From contig NW_020825329.1 in assembly GCF_003286085.1 (NCBI RefSeq), forward strand, positions 1,054,001 through 1,118,000: a stretch of DNA of 64,000 bases. The letters are read 5' to 3'. Origin of the DNA: Drosophila persimilis (Eukaryota > Arthropoda > Insecta > Diptera > Drosophilidae). The notes under the pieces were generated by a model. It made no database searches, was not told the origin of the DNA, and saw only the letters and a program-made list of their open reading frames with translations. The position numbers and the translations under genes are program-made. Each line of letters begins with the position of its first letter. Positions within the stretch are counted from its first letter, which is position 1. Shown one piece after another: positions 43,540-56,068 of the stretch.

Positions 43540-46500
43540 GACACATCTCGCTTAGAAATAGAACTTGTACTTGTACACAAAAGCGTGAGTCGGCCCGGCC
43601 TGAAGTAGAGTTCGTTGGCGATGCAAAGTAAGCCAAACGTCTTCGTTTTTGACCTCAACGTTAACATCTTCGGCAAAATATCTTCGCCTCGTCTTCGTGT
43701 CCACTAACACCAACATCACATCTGCGCTTAGAAGTTTTCAGGCATCCAGGCTCTCTTAACTTGCTCTTAGTTGGGCAGACAAGCAAGTCAGTCTGCCAGC
43801 AAGGAAGCAGCAAAGCCGTGGGTGCTTGGTATTTGGCTCCATCAGGGCTTGCATTGCAAAAGATAGATCGATGTGACTTACAAAGATATCAGCCGGGAAA
43901 ACCATTGACTTATACTTCTCAAACAATTTCTCCAAAAGAACAGAGCAAATCTAGTCGTTACGAGCATTTAAGGCGAGTACTGTTAGCTCTTAATTACTAA
44001 ATACATATATTGGATTTTCATTCAAAAACTTACATGTTCTACTCACATTCCTGATGCATTACAGTTCCTTTTCAAAATGGCTATAGCGCCAGCCATTAGA
44101 TATAATGAGACTATAATTCGGATGATACTCAAATAGTATCCCTTGGTGTAGCTATTTTCGCTTGATTCTTAAATTTAGTTTTTTTTTCCGTATATGTATG
44201 TGGTTTATTTAGTTATGCATTATTGAAAGTTATTTGAACATAAGGCCGGAATAAGGCACACGTTGCGGTTTCGCGATATCGTAACTTCGTAATGGTAGTT
44301 TACTAGTGACCGTTTTTTGTTCAAACTCGTTGATTGCTCGCTCCAATTTAGTTTAGACTTGGATAGTTTTGGTTTTTTTAGATTTTTCGTAAATTTTACA
44401 TCACAATTTGTTGCCTTGCCCGATAACTTTGCTTATTTTTTGTTCGTATGCCCAAAAATATCACCCAAATTTTTAAATATATATTTCTTTTCTCCTCTCC
44501 TCAGGCATATGTTGGTATAAAAAATATAATTAAGTATAATACAAAACTCTAGGCTTGTCTAGCTTGCCCTCGCCGCCCTCAAGTTCACTCTGAATATTTT
44601 TTAAATTAAAACAGAGCTAACAATTCGATTCAGCCGATTAATGGGTTATGTTATACTCGTAATATACTATGTACCATAAATGATGTCTTCTTCGATTTAC
44701 GAAAGTAACTAATACTACACATATGGTAAGGGTTACTTAAGGGTTATGTTATGGTTATGTGCTGAAAGTAGTTGGCGTGTCTGTGTTTTAGTTCCTATCG
44801 ATTAGTGAGTGTTGATTCCTACTGCGTTATGTATGTATAATCATCATTCATTATTAGTTTATGTATCAATCTCTCTCCAGATATTATAAAAACTTTTCTG
44901 TAATCTTGTTTTATACTAAGGTTTATGTTAATGGGTTTTCTTTCAAATTCAAATTCTATTTACAGAAAGTGAGGACACATGTACATATGTGGGTGTCTAT
45001 GTGGGTATGGTTGTTGGTTGTGTCTAGCTTTTGTGGAAAACGCTAGCTATAGGGTAAGTGATATTGCAAACTGTCTGTTCCGGTGTCAGTGTGTCTTGAG
45101 TAGGCATTCAAAAAACGTATTTTGTTGCTTTGGATAGTGTACCGTCTAATAGGTTCTTTCAGGGTATGTGTTCAAGCCCTATATACTTCAAGTCTATAGT
45201 TAGTTACTTCTACAATACCTGGTAATAATACAACTTTAAAGATTTATCTACAAGTCAAGTCGAATTCTCTATATCTATTTACTAGGCCTGGTAAATAGTC
45301 TAGTCTCTTATCATCCCATCCCATCTCCTGTTCAAAAATCTCTTAATCTGTTATCCTTGGTGAGGTGAGGCTGGAAAAGAGTTCAATTTATGATTCTTCA
45401 AGATTCCTTTTCACGTGTATTTTTTTTTTTATTTTATTTTTTAATTTTTTTTAAACTCTATTCATCCTTCATTATATAGTTTTGTACTTTTGATTTCAAT
45501 TTCGCAACTTTTTGGTTGTTAATTATTCTTTTTTTTTGTTTTTTTCTGTTGTTTTGATTGCCGAATGTTCAAATTTTTGTTAGATTTTAAACGGTTCGAT
45601 CTGATTCTGGTTCTTGTTTATTTATTGTTTTTTGAATGTTTGAGTTGAAGTTTAAGTTTGAAGTATTATATGCTTGCTTTTTTGTTGTTGTTGTTTTAAT
45701 TGATCAGGTCTAGAGTTGATGTTGTTGTTAATCCCTTTTGTTGTAATGAGTATTGCTAAAAAAATCAGAAGAGTATAACTGCATCCGTTCTATTGCTTTT
45801 AAAACTGAATGGTGGTTTGAGTTAAGTTAGCGTTGACTTCTATGGTGGCTATAGGTATTAGTTTTAAAAACGTATTTGGTCTATTGTTTTTGTTAAAATT
45901 ATGATGATCTGAAATCAAATGGAAAAAAGGTCAACATTTATATGATAAGAAAATCAGGGTAGGGTTTATAAACGATTCCCGACAAATTCAATTAATTTGA
46001 ACTTAAATGGTTGGTCGACTCTTTTTATTCTAATACGAGTTTTTTTTTCACAATCCACATATTGTATTTATATAAGTTTAAAAGCTAAGTTATGCACATT
46101 TGAGAAATAAAAATGCTCCGCGAGGTCTGGACGATCCGCAGTCGGCTGTTCTACTCCATGGAATATTGCGTTTGTGAATGCGCCGTCGTCCAAAATAATT
46201 GAGAATAAAAATCTGCCATCATCGCCGCAGCCCCAGCGCAACGTCGACGATGCATTGATGGTTAGGAGAGGGCAGGGGGGAGCAGCGGTTTGCTTATTAT
46301 GAGATAAAAATTGTGTACGATAAACAAAAAGCGACTGCAGCAGCAGCAGGAGCAGCAACGGCGGATGTGGATACAGATCCTTTCACTGGACCTGGGACCC
46401 ATCGCGAATGCTATGCCAGCGCCGGCGCTCTCGTCAAAATGCAGTTGCAGTTGCAAGTTGCAATGCCAGCTGCAGTCGTCGTCGCAGTCGGTGTCGCTGT

Positions 46501-46915
46501 CGAGGCACAGACTTCTCCTGCTTTGCCATGTTGGCTCATGTGTGTGCTTGTATGTATAGTACGCAATTCGTCTGCCCCGTACCACGTTTCGCATGCATTT
46601 TCGTTGCATCATCCCCTATACCGCCCACGCCCACACTCGGGTAAAGTGCGGCTCAAGTGCAATTTTTGGTTGCATTCAGCTCTCCCGCTGCACTTTCTGC
46701 AGTAACATCCCTTATATGACGGCAACAGGAATGACCAATGCAACAACCACCACGTAGACCCGCGCTGCCCACCCTCCTGAGCCCCACCCCTTTGCAGCAG
46801 TGCCTTCTGTTCTGCTATGTTGCACCCACAGTCAGGTCCAGGTTCTGGTCCTGGTCGATGGCATGCAAATTTGTGCACGATTTAATGTCTACTTCAAGGC
46901 CTCTCTCTCGCTCTC

Positions 46916-46920
<5 letters not shown>

Positions 46921-46947
<27 letters not shown>
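46921..46947. repeat. (CA)n microsatellite
   Basis: An uninterrupted run of about 13 CA units next to a CTCTCTCGCTCTCCCTC pyrimidine tract. Confidence 0.92.
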
Positions 46948-46950
<3 letters not shown>

Positions 46951-49180
46951 CTCGCACACAGACTCACACTTTTGTTGACTCTTTCTGTCTGGCTCATGTT
47001 TATGTGTTGCACTTTTTGCGTGTGTGTGCGTGTGTGTATACGCTCTGGATGCATTTCCGGTCGTCGTCATGGCGCTGTAGCATGCACATAAATGTTTATG
47101 CATTTATGTATGCATTCTGCTATATATTTATATGTATGTACATCCGATAAGCATATCCGAACCCTTAGATGCATGTACATAAGCATGTGCATATAGATAT
47201 ACTAAGTATGTACACAAAATAGACACACACACGAGAGACATAATGGAGTTCAACGCTGCCACTGCTGCCATTTCATTGATTTTCGTCCATGGAGTGTCCA
47301 GAACATGTCGAACTATATCGATTTTCCTTAAACGTATGGACCTAAGCTATGTTACGAACAGAACAGCAGAACTAATGTCTTAACTCTTTCAAAGTAACTT
47401 ATGCTATCAAGGTCGCGTTTCAAATGCAAAGAAGAGCATGCAGGCGGAGCCTAACCAAAGAAATACATTTTCTTATGTGCTATATAAACAGTTGGCCATA
47501 CAAAAAAATTAATCATGGGTGTTATGGCAATGCTTTAGTCGATGCTGGAGCTTACGTACGCTATATAATCAATATTTCTATATATGTATGTATGTATGCA
47601 CTGTGAAATGAAGAAAGGGGCATCAACATAAAAAATCCACATCCACATCTGCATAAAATGTGCATTTATTAATTTATATTAATTCGAATAGGCGCTGCCC
47701 CCTTAGAATGGAAATCCAGAATTATTTACGTGAACCTGCATACATATGTATATGTAAATTTGTATTTAAGTACATACCACTAAGTACATTAGCAGATCTA
47801 TGCGCCCCAAAAGTACGAGTGCAAGAACGAGTAGGAGTTTCAGTTCGAGTATGAGTATGTAATTCAAAAGCAGCTCCTGGGCAGAATATGGTTAGAGGAA
47901 TGTGAGAGTATCGCAAATCAGTTTGAGCCGACAGTCGCCCAGGTTGTTTTTGATTCGAAGCCTTTTTATACAGAAGCGACACACTTTACTTTGCAACAGT
48001 ATTTCATACATAAGAAAAATTTGATATACAATATTTTATAGTGTAAGAATAATTGCTGATCGGTCATGTGTGGATTGGAGAAAAAATATTTTAAAATCTT
48101 AAATTAAGATGTGTGAGAAGATCTGTATTTTCGAATTAATTATTATTCCAAACTCATTTAATTTCCTAGAAAGTCCCCATGAACCCAAAAGCTTTAAAGA
48201 ATGATAAAGTTGAATAAATTAACTTTAACTTTACTGGTCGTTGAACTGTAAGGGTACATAAATAATTTCTTATGTACATTAAATCCATAGCCTTGCAATT
48301 TTAATCCAGTCATTCTTTCTAATAAAATGTTCAACTAAAAATAGCTCGTAGGCGGATTGCGTGCAACTTCCAGTCGAAATACGTACTATACATTTTTTAA
48401 AAGAAGCCAGAAGCAGCGAATATCTTATCGAATAATATCATGTACACATGTGCACTACGTATCGTATCGTATGTGCATTTATTTCAGAATAAAGCTGGAT
48501 GAGAGAAAAGCAGCGACGCACTTTCACCCTACATCACTACTCGTACATTCCGTTCCAAACCGCTCTTCATATTACCCTCACGGCCGCGTTGCGTCAATTG
48601 CAAATACAATTTATAGGGAATAAATAATTGCTAAATGAACAATGAGAAAATGTAGCTCTGAAAGTTCACTTATTCGTGCGAGGAGCATGTACATATATTC
48701 ATACATATGTATGTATTTATTAATTTCTAACAGCTTATATATGTACATATGCGTTTTTGCGAAACGGTTGGCGAATTATGTATGTCCGCTTCTCTTCTTC
48801 ATATGGTACAATTTTAATTTTTATATATTACGTTTTAAGTATACTTGGAGATAGTCTGGTCTGGATTCACATCGTAGAATATAGGAATTTTATAAGCATT
48901 TACTAAGATCCATTCGGATTCACCCGCACCCACCTTTGCGGCAAAACGCCCAAGTATGTACATATACATATGTATGTAGACACTAATGACGCGACTGATG
49001 ACTGAGTGGTCATAATTATGTGGAAGTTTCTCGTCTGGGCTGCTGGACCACCTGCCATACTCGTATCTGCCGCTCCATTGTACATTTCCTGCGAATATTT
49101 GATTTCATTTAGGCTCAACTTCACGAACTCACACACACCACAATCATCGGTTTAGCAGAATTACAATTATGTACATGCCA

Positions 49181-49208
49181 TGTATATATATATATATATA
49201 TATATATA
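49181..49208. repeat. (TA)n microsatellite
   Basis: About fourteen TA units in the noncoding region upstream of dati. Confidence 0.9.
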
Positions 49209-50259
49209 CCCACATCACATACGTAAATTGTACATAGTCGCGGTCGTTCCTGCTTAACTAATACATGCATTTATGCAGCCATATATCTATGTATCTGCAT
49301 ACATCTGGTCTGGTCTGGTCGTGTTTAACTTATATAAAACGATACATGCGAAAGTATATATATTGTAAATATGTGCAAATATAATTATTTATATAATAAG
49401 GCACATACAATTGCTCTGTTCTGTTAGAATTGTTAGTGTCAATATACACAAGTATATATACCTCCTTTAATAGTATGTGTCGAATACGTCTGGATTTGAA
49501 ATTGGCAAAATGTCAAATAGATACCTTTATAGAACTGCATACTTACGTGCATGTGATGCGCCAATGTAATAATAATAATGCAAGCAAGATGACTTATGTA
49601 CATATCGAGAGCTATTTTAATCATTAATTTTTCTAAAGTAGGGTTTTCAGTGTCTTTTTTTCTGATTTAATGCATCGTTATTACACTCAACACAACACAC
49701 TTCATTTATATTGTAGAATAAACACATGCATTCTTTTGTTTGGTGTTGCTGCCCCTTCCCTTTCATGTTATTATGGGGAAACTGGACTACCTCTGCCTCT
49801 TCTTCTGCCTCTGCTCTTCCTGACAGCCTTGGCACGATAATGAGAAAACACTTGGCATACTGAAACTACAATTTACAACTAAAGGGAAACTAAGTGGAGT
49901 AGCGGCATCGGATCGGTGGCCGTTGCCGTTGCCTCGGGCAGTCGCGATCACGATTTGCGGTCAGAAGCAGATGGTGTGCCACTGACCCACCATTGAGCGA
50001 TTGCGAAAACAAGCACACACAAAAGAAATACATAAATTTAGCAACAGCCCAGATGCGAATGGAATGGGGGGAGGGTATAGCAGACTCGTAAATATGCATT
50101 TATGTATCTGCAAGTGCACATCTGCTCCCGCGACATCCTTTTGGGGCAGGGCAGGCAAAAAAAAAAACAAGAAAAGAAAAGGCCCGTCTCCATCTCTCGA
50201 ATAAACCCCATTCATGGTTATTCCACATCGTACCTATGTTATATCTCTTTGAAGAGGAG

Positions 50260-50315
50260 TAAAATAACAACTATAGCATTGCCTAGGCTACGGCAAACCT
50301 ATAGTTGTTATTTTA
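50260..50315. other. 56-nt hairpin with 17-bp perfect arms
   Basis: Arms TAAAATAACAACTATAG (50260-50276) and CTATAGTTGTTATTTTA (50299-50315) are perfect reverse complements. Inside the 22-nt spacer, TTGCC and GGCAA pair again, leaving an 8-nt loop TAGGCTAC and a 2x2 mismatch between the stems. The length is at the low end for a fly pre-miRNA. It could also be a tiny palindromic MITE relic or a structured RNA element; no target duplication is evident. Confidence 0.5.
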
Positions 50316-51080
50316 ATGAGAAGTCTGCCAAAATCGCATCACACAAACATACCCTCTATATTGGTGCGCAAGCTTTACCTACTCGGAACCCAGGACAGAT
50401 GCAGGACAACGGCTAGCGGTAAATAATAATAAAGCGACTGAGATTTTGATAAAAAAAATACATTTACAATACACACATACATATGTATACATACGTATCT
50501 GTCATGGGTCAGGCAGGCGCAGACAGTTGCGCAGGCAACTAGATGCATCAGCAGCAACCCCTAAAGGGGTCAGCCCCAAACCATTATTGTGCAGCTCAGG
50601 ATGGATGGATGAGCCGTTCACATTTCACCAAGAGCCAGATGGTGTTGGGTCGGCGCAAATACAGCTCCAGTGGATAACGGGACCAGGACCGGGACCTGTG
50701 ATCAGCGTCGTCGGCACACAGGGCAGGGCAGGGTCGTTGTTGTTCATTAATTTATGCGTAAAGCGGACAGCGAGCAGCGAAAGGGACATCAGGAGGGACT
50801 GTTGGACAGCCGCTGAGGACAAAAAAGCAATCATTTAGGCAGGCAGATAGGTCACGGAGCCGAAAGCCAAAATTCTATATTGTGGAAGGGTTGATGGTTG
50901 GACACTGATTTGCCAAATACTTTCCATCCATCCCTCGAAGAGATCATTTACATATCACGTGTTCTCTTGCCTCATGTACCCATACCACCGAGCCACATTT
51001 TACGAAGATTCAAATGCTCGTACGTTATTAATGTATACATATACATATGACGAAACATATACATATGTACATACTCGGAC

Positions 51081-51237
51081 GAAAAAAAAATTTGTCGGAA
51101 TCTAAGGTCACAGGGTCAAAAAATATTTATTTTAGTAAGAAATAGTAAAATAAAATGTTATAGCCCGACTTGACAATGTTTAAAGCTGAAAACTTTATAT
51201 TTGAACAATATATCTTAATGATCTAAAACATAACAAA
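51081..51237. repeat. Unidentified repeat flanking a DINE-1-like copy (copy 1)
   Basis: GTCGGAATCTAAGGTCACAG and later TAGCCCGACTTGACAATGTTT align with the sequence left of the copy at 61381. The boundary beyond these blocks is not clear. Confidence 0.45.
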
Positions 51238-51829
51238 CGAGGGGGATCGTTGTGAGTTGCTGCGGCGTCCGCTACTCTACATTTATACCCGATACTTAGT
51301 CGGTATGGCTCTCCCCCGGCAGACGCCGCTAAGATAAAAAGTGCGTGAGGTAAAGACAGAAAATCAGTCAGTCGTCGGGCGCTGCGTATTGCACTGCAAA
51401 ATGATTTATTCCTTTTGGATATCAAAATGATCCGATCTGATCCAGATTCTGCAGTCTAAAAGATATAGTCATTTTCTACGGTTCTGCGTTTTTGGCTTTC
51501 TCGTATCCTTAAAATTGTGAATGCCACAGATTTTCGTCCTTTGTGGGGGCGGAAGTGGGCGGGGCGATGTTTTGATATATACTTGTAAGAGTGACATATT
51601 ACAGAAGTCAGGATACAAAATGTTGTTGCTCTAGCTCTTATAGGCGCTCATACGGACGGACAGACGTACAAACAGACATGGTTCAATCGACTCAGCTATT
51701 GATGCTGATCTAGAATATATGTACATATATACTTTATGGGGTCGGAAACGATTCCTTCTGGACTTTACACACCTCCACTGTCACCATAAATCTAATATAC
51801 CCCTATACTCATTTTGAGTATCGGGTATA
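51238..51829 (-). mobile_element. DINE-1-like element, internally deleted (592 bp)
   Basis: Both termini are present: TATACCCGATACTC at one end and CTCG followed by TTTG at the other. Relative to the 1,089-bp copies, the start of one module is joined directly to the end of another at the homologous AGATTCTGCAGTCTAAAAGA block. This fits recombination between internal modules. Confidence 0.85.
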
Positions 51830-52090
51830 AAAATATGGTCTGTAACATATGTATGTATATATTTATCGTATATTTGTGTTCCCTCCAGGAAGGGGTTGGT
51901 TCGCTTTGTGCAGTGCACATTAAAAGACAGAAAGCTTTAAAGCCTTCGATTGCCTAGAAACCTAGAAAGACAGGTGAATGGAAAGAATAAATGATGATCG
52001 AAAATAAATAGACATATTTGAGAGGTCGCAGAAGCTCCTTCAGTACGTTGCGGTTAAAATTTCCACTGATATATTTATAAAAGTGTAATA

Positions 52091-52334
52091 TCTATCAGAT
52101 TGCTGAATGTGGATCAGATCGGATTATTTTTATAGCTAAAAGGAACAAATCTATTTGCAGTGGCTATGCAGCGCCCGACGTCACGCTCAGACTGATTTTC
52201 TGTCTCTCTCGCACGCACTCTTTGTTGTGTCGTTTAATATTCGCGGCGTCTGCCGAAGGAGAGCCATACTGACTAAGTATCGGGTATAAATGTAGAGTTG
52301 CGGTCTCCGCAGCAACCCACAACGATTTCCCTCG
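52091..52334 (+). mobile_element. DINE-1-like 3' end fragment
   Basis: It holds the final 244 bp of the family: GCAGCGCCCGACGTCACGCT, GGCGTCTGCC, GTATCGGGTATAAATGTAGA, the terminal hairpin and the CTCG end followed by TTTT. The 5' part is missing. Confidence 0.85.
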
Positions 52335-54979
52335 TTTTATTTTAGTTTTTTGTGTCAAAGCTGAGTAAAGCATGTACGTATATTAGAGAATACTTGAAGT
52401 CTGTGCTGGTTATTCGATCTCAACAACTCTTTATGAATTAAGTTATGGTTCTAGATTTAATCAATTATAAAGCATAAATAATCAATCACTGGTCGCACAG
52501 AATAGCAAACTGTCGGAGAAATTCTAACAAAACCTCACCGACCAAGCGTGGGGTGGGATGAAACAAAGAAATTCATGAAATGAAAAATGAAAAAAAAATA
52601 ACATAGCAAGAAATAGGAAAGAATTGTATACGAGACACTGCCATTTTGTCTGTGTGTTGTCTGTGTGTGGATGCAGCCCCTTTTCAGACTACCCCCACAA
52701 CCATTACACTCCGAAACTCCAACCCATCGACCCGCTCACGTTCACCCTACTCCCACCCACCCGGACTCAGTCATCGTTAGTTTTAGTTGCCCTTTTTTCC
52801 TTTTTTTTCATTTTTCGTTTTTTCTTTCAGTTTTGAATAGATGTTGGCATGGCGCACTTCCTTCCGTAATGGCAACAACAGCAGCAACAGCAAAGCTCCC
52901 GAGTCGGCCTTGATGGATGGGATGGCGATGGCAATGGAATGGCCGTGCTCCAGGACAGACAGAGACGGAAGCAAAAAAAGGGGATGGGATGGAGATCCCG
53001 CGCAAATAAAATGTAATTGAGGGGAGAACCAAGCCCAAACCAACGCCAAGACCAAGACGATGCTGGCACTGACAAAACTTTGGAAGGTTGGTTGGGTTGG
53101 GTTGCTCTAAAATGGTGGGATGGGGTGTGGGATTGCGCGGTTAAACTCCCATTCTACGAAACCGGACTCGGCCCAGTTCTCAGCAGTGCTAAAAACAATT
53201 TAAAATTTAATTTTCCCGAAAAGCAGAAAAATCAACAGAAAAATGCGTCCGAGCAGGATGTCCTGGCCGGGCAAGAAAACGCGCTCACTTTCTTTCGTCG
53301 CCTTTTTTTCTGTACATCAGAATCGAAGGGTATTTTGGTTACATTCTCGTTCTCGTTTTTGACAAGAGAATTACAATTACATTGTAGGAGATTTGGCAGT
53401 TTCAAAAAGCCGAGATTGCTTGCACTTCAAGTACAAGTCCAGATTGTGGATTCTTTTAATATGTTCTTTTTGTTTCTTTTCCTTTTTTCCTTATTTTATC
53501 TCTGCTAGCTTGTTTAATTGTCTGAAAAGTGGCGCAGGGGCCGTGGAGATGTGGGGGTGAGAGTGAGAGTGGGTGCAAATGGGGAGATGCGATGGAATCG
53601 TAATGTGAAGAAAAAATCAACCAATAAATAAATAAAATAAAAGTCTTGCAAAGAACTCGACGAAGCCAAGGGTATGGCTGCTATGGCCGGCTCTATGCGA
53701 TTGGCCATTTTACTTGTTGGTCGACGACCATCCATCCACTTTCTCATGGTACTGTATGGACGTATTTATATACTCACTTGGTGACATATATTTTGTTTAT
53801 CATATAACCAGAACACTAGAAAGGCGCATCGGTTTTGGTCCCGGTCTCGATCCCGGTGTCGGTCTCAACACAAACGCAAACCGCAAACTCAATTTTTGTA
53901 AACAATTTTTAAATAAGCAAACCAGCATATACTATGCCATTAAATTTTTACATTTTATACCTGAAAGGATACGAATCAAACTGAAAAAGAAACAAAAAAA
54001 AACAACAAAAAATAGGCCTACAAGCCACTTACTACTTATAATTATATAGTGCAACATACCCCTTTCACGCACTTTCCATTATGCACCACACACACATACG
54101 AATATGCCCTTGGTAATGATGATTGCACGTTTTACCGCGGAAGCACTGTAGCGTAAAAGCGTTACCGCTCAGCTCAGTGACGTCAAAGTTGCTTCCCCTT
54201 CCGATTGACTCTTTTCAGGTAACGGCAAATGTACGTACTCGCGTCGAACGTTTTCTTTCCAGGAATCAAACCTTGTCATAAGGATGTCCACTTATGCCAC
54301 AGACATGGTGGTCCATCCACGAGCTTTTTCGTGTACTTGAGTTAAGTTAAGTTAAATATTTCATTCCATATCTTATATTCTTTGTCCCCGGTAATACGCA
54401 AAAAATAAATGCAAAAAACTGAATGAAAATAACCAAATAAAAAGTAATCAAAACTTTTCGGGCTGCGACTCGAAATATAAAGTTTTCACGCATACTCGAA
54501 GAAAGGCAATCAAAAATTAAAAGCGAAAAAGAATTTTTTTGTCTCTAACCAACTTTTTAACATCACAACGCAGCAGATACATATAGTTATATAGCTACAT
54601 ATAGTCATCGTCAAAGAATTTCTTACAATTTCTACTTATATACATAGGTTCAAGAATTCTAGAATAAAATAAGAATTTAATTTCGTTCAGTTTTGGGTGG
54701 GGTTGGGTTTCACAGAAAATTTACAAAAAAAAAGTCGCACGAGACAGTCGTGGGAAAACTCAAAATAAAACACATTTTTATATTGACAATACATTTTATA
54801 ATTTATCTTAAAAATCTTTTCGATTTTACCCAATTTCGCACGGGACAAACAGTTCTTGTATTATTAAAAGTTAAAAATATGTTACACTTTACTTTAAAAG
54901 TTAAAAAATATACCGTCAATCGAGATAGGCCCATTCTTCGGGGAAGAAATTTTGGAAGAATCATCTTGAATCATATTTT
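52335..54979. other. Noncoding DNA, nothing identified
   Basis: The part 52,640-53,170 is GC-richer with overlapping frames on both strands, none with a recognisable domain. The rest is AT-rich with A and T runs. Confidence 0.45.
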
Positions 54980-56068
54980 TATACCCGATACTCAAAATAA
55001 GTATTTGGGGAGTATTAGATTTGTGGTGAAAATGGAAGTGTGTAACGTCCAAAAGAAATCGTTTCCGACCACATAAAGTATATATATTCTTGATCAGCAT
55101 CTTGATAGCCGAGTCGATTGAGCCCTGTCTGTCTGTCCGTCTGTCCGTCACTATCAGCGCCTAGTGCTCAAAGACTATAAGAGCTAGAGCAACGACATTT
55201 TATATCCGGACCTCTGTGATATGTCACTGCAACAAGTATATTTCAAAACTTTGTCCCGCCCACTTCCGCCCCCACAAAGGGCGAAAATCTGTGGCATCCA
55301 CAAATTCAAAGATACGAGAAAACTGAAAACGCAGAATCGTAGAGGATGACTATCTATCTTCTAGAGTGCAAAATCTGATCCAGATCGTATAATTATTATG
55401 GCCAGAATCAAGAAAACAATTTCATTCTTTCTCGCTCTGTCTCTCTCTAACACACAGGTTTCATGGTCGGTTTTGCCAATTGCAAAATATGAGTTCAAGG
55501 ATCTCAGAACCTATAAGAGCCAGAGCAACCAAATTTGGTATCCACACTCCTAAGATATCGGACCGAGACCGAGTTTGTTTCAAAATTTCGCCACACCCCC
55601 TTCCGCCCCCGCAAAGGACGAAAATCTGGGGATATTCACAAATCTCAGAGACTATTCACGCTAGAGTAACCAAATTTGGTATCCGCACTCCTGTTAGATC
55701 TCACTATAAAACGTATATCTCGAAATTTCGCCCCACCCCCTTCCGCCCACACAAAGGACGAAAATCTGTTGCATCCACAATATTGCAGATTCGAGAAAAC
55801 TAAAAACGCATAATCATAGAGAATGACCATTTCTATCCGGTTGCTGAATCTAGATCAGATCATTTTTAGCCAAAAGGAACAAATCTATTGGCAGTGACTA
55901 CGCAGCGCCCGACGTCACGCTCAGACTGATTTTCTGTCTCTCTCGCACGCACTCTCTGTTGTGTCGTTTAATATTCGCGGTGTCTGCCGGAGGAGAGCCA
56001 TACTGACTAAGTATCGGGTATAAATGTAGAGTTGCGGTGTCCGCAGCAACTCACAACGTTCCCCCTCG
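54980..56068 (+). mobile_element. Full-length DINE-1-like nonautonomous Helitron, 1,089 bp
   Basis: It runs from TATACCCGATACTCAAAATA to CCCCCTCG, followed by TTTAT. It has the same module order and the same overall length as the copy at 21336-22424, with hairpin arms and a 12-nt spacer before CTCG. No coding frame. This and the Hcf copy define the intact family structure in this window. Confidence 0.9.

Larger units (their letters stand above)
42131..51080. other. Noncoding DNA upstream of dati
   Basis: No protein-coding exon that I can support. Likely 5' regulatory or 5' UTR intron sequence of dati. It includes the core promoter at 43508, GC-rich islands at about 46,100-46,900 and 50,500-50,830 with overlapping shadow frames, a (CA)n run, a (TA)n run near 49,181-49,208 and a long hairpin at 50,260. 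Confidence 0.5.

Noticed and set aside
43761-44000. 79-codon frame downstream of the orphan promoter
   Set aside because: No domain and no splice support; the promoter may drive a noncoding RNA instead.
46262-47150. Many overlapping frames, some Ala/Gln-rich, 80-130 codons
   Set aside because: Driven by GCA/CTG repeats and the (CA)n tract. Peptides are low-complexity in every frame; no start context or conserved motif.
52624-53508. 163-codon plus-strand frame and minus-strand companions
   Set aside because: Composition effect. The translation is Phe/Lys-rich at the end with no recognisable domain.
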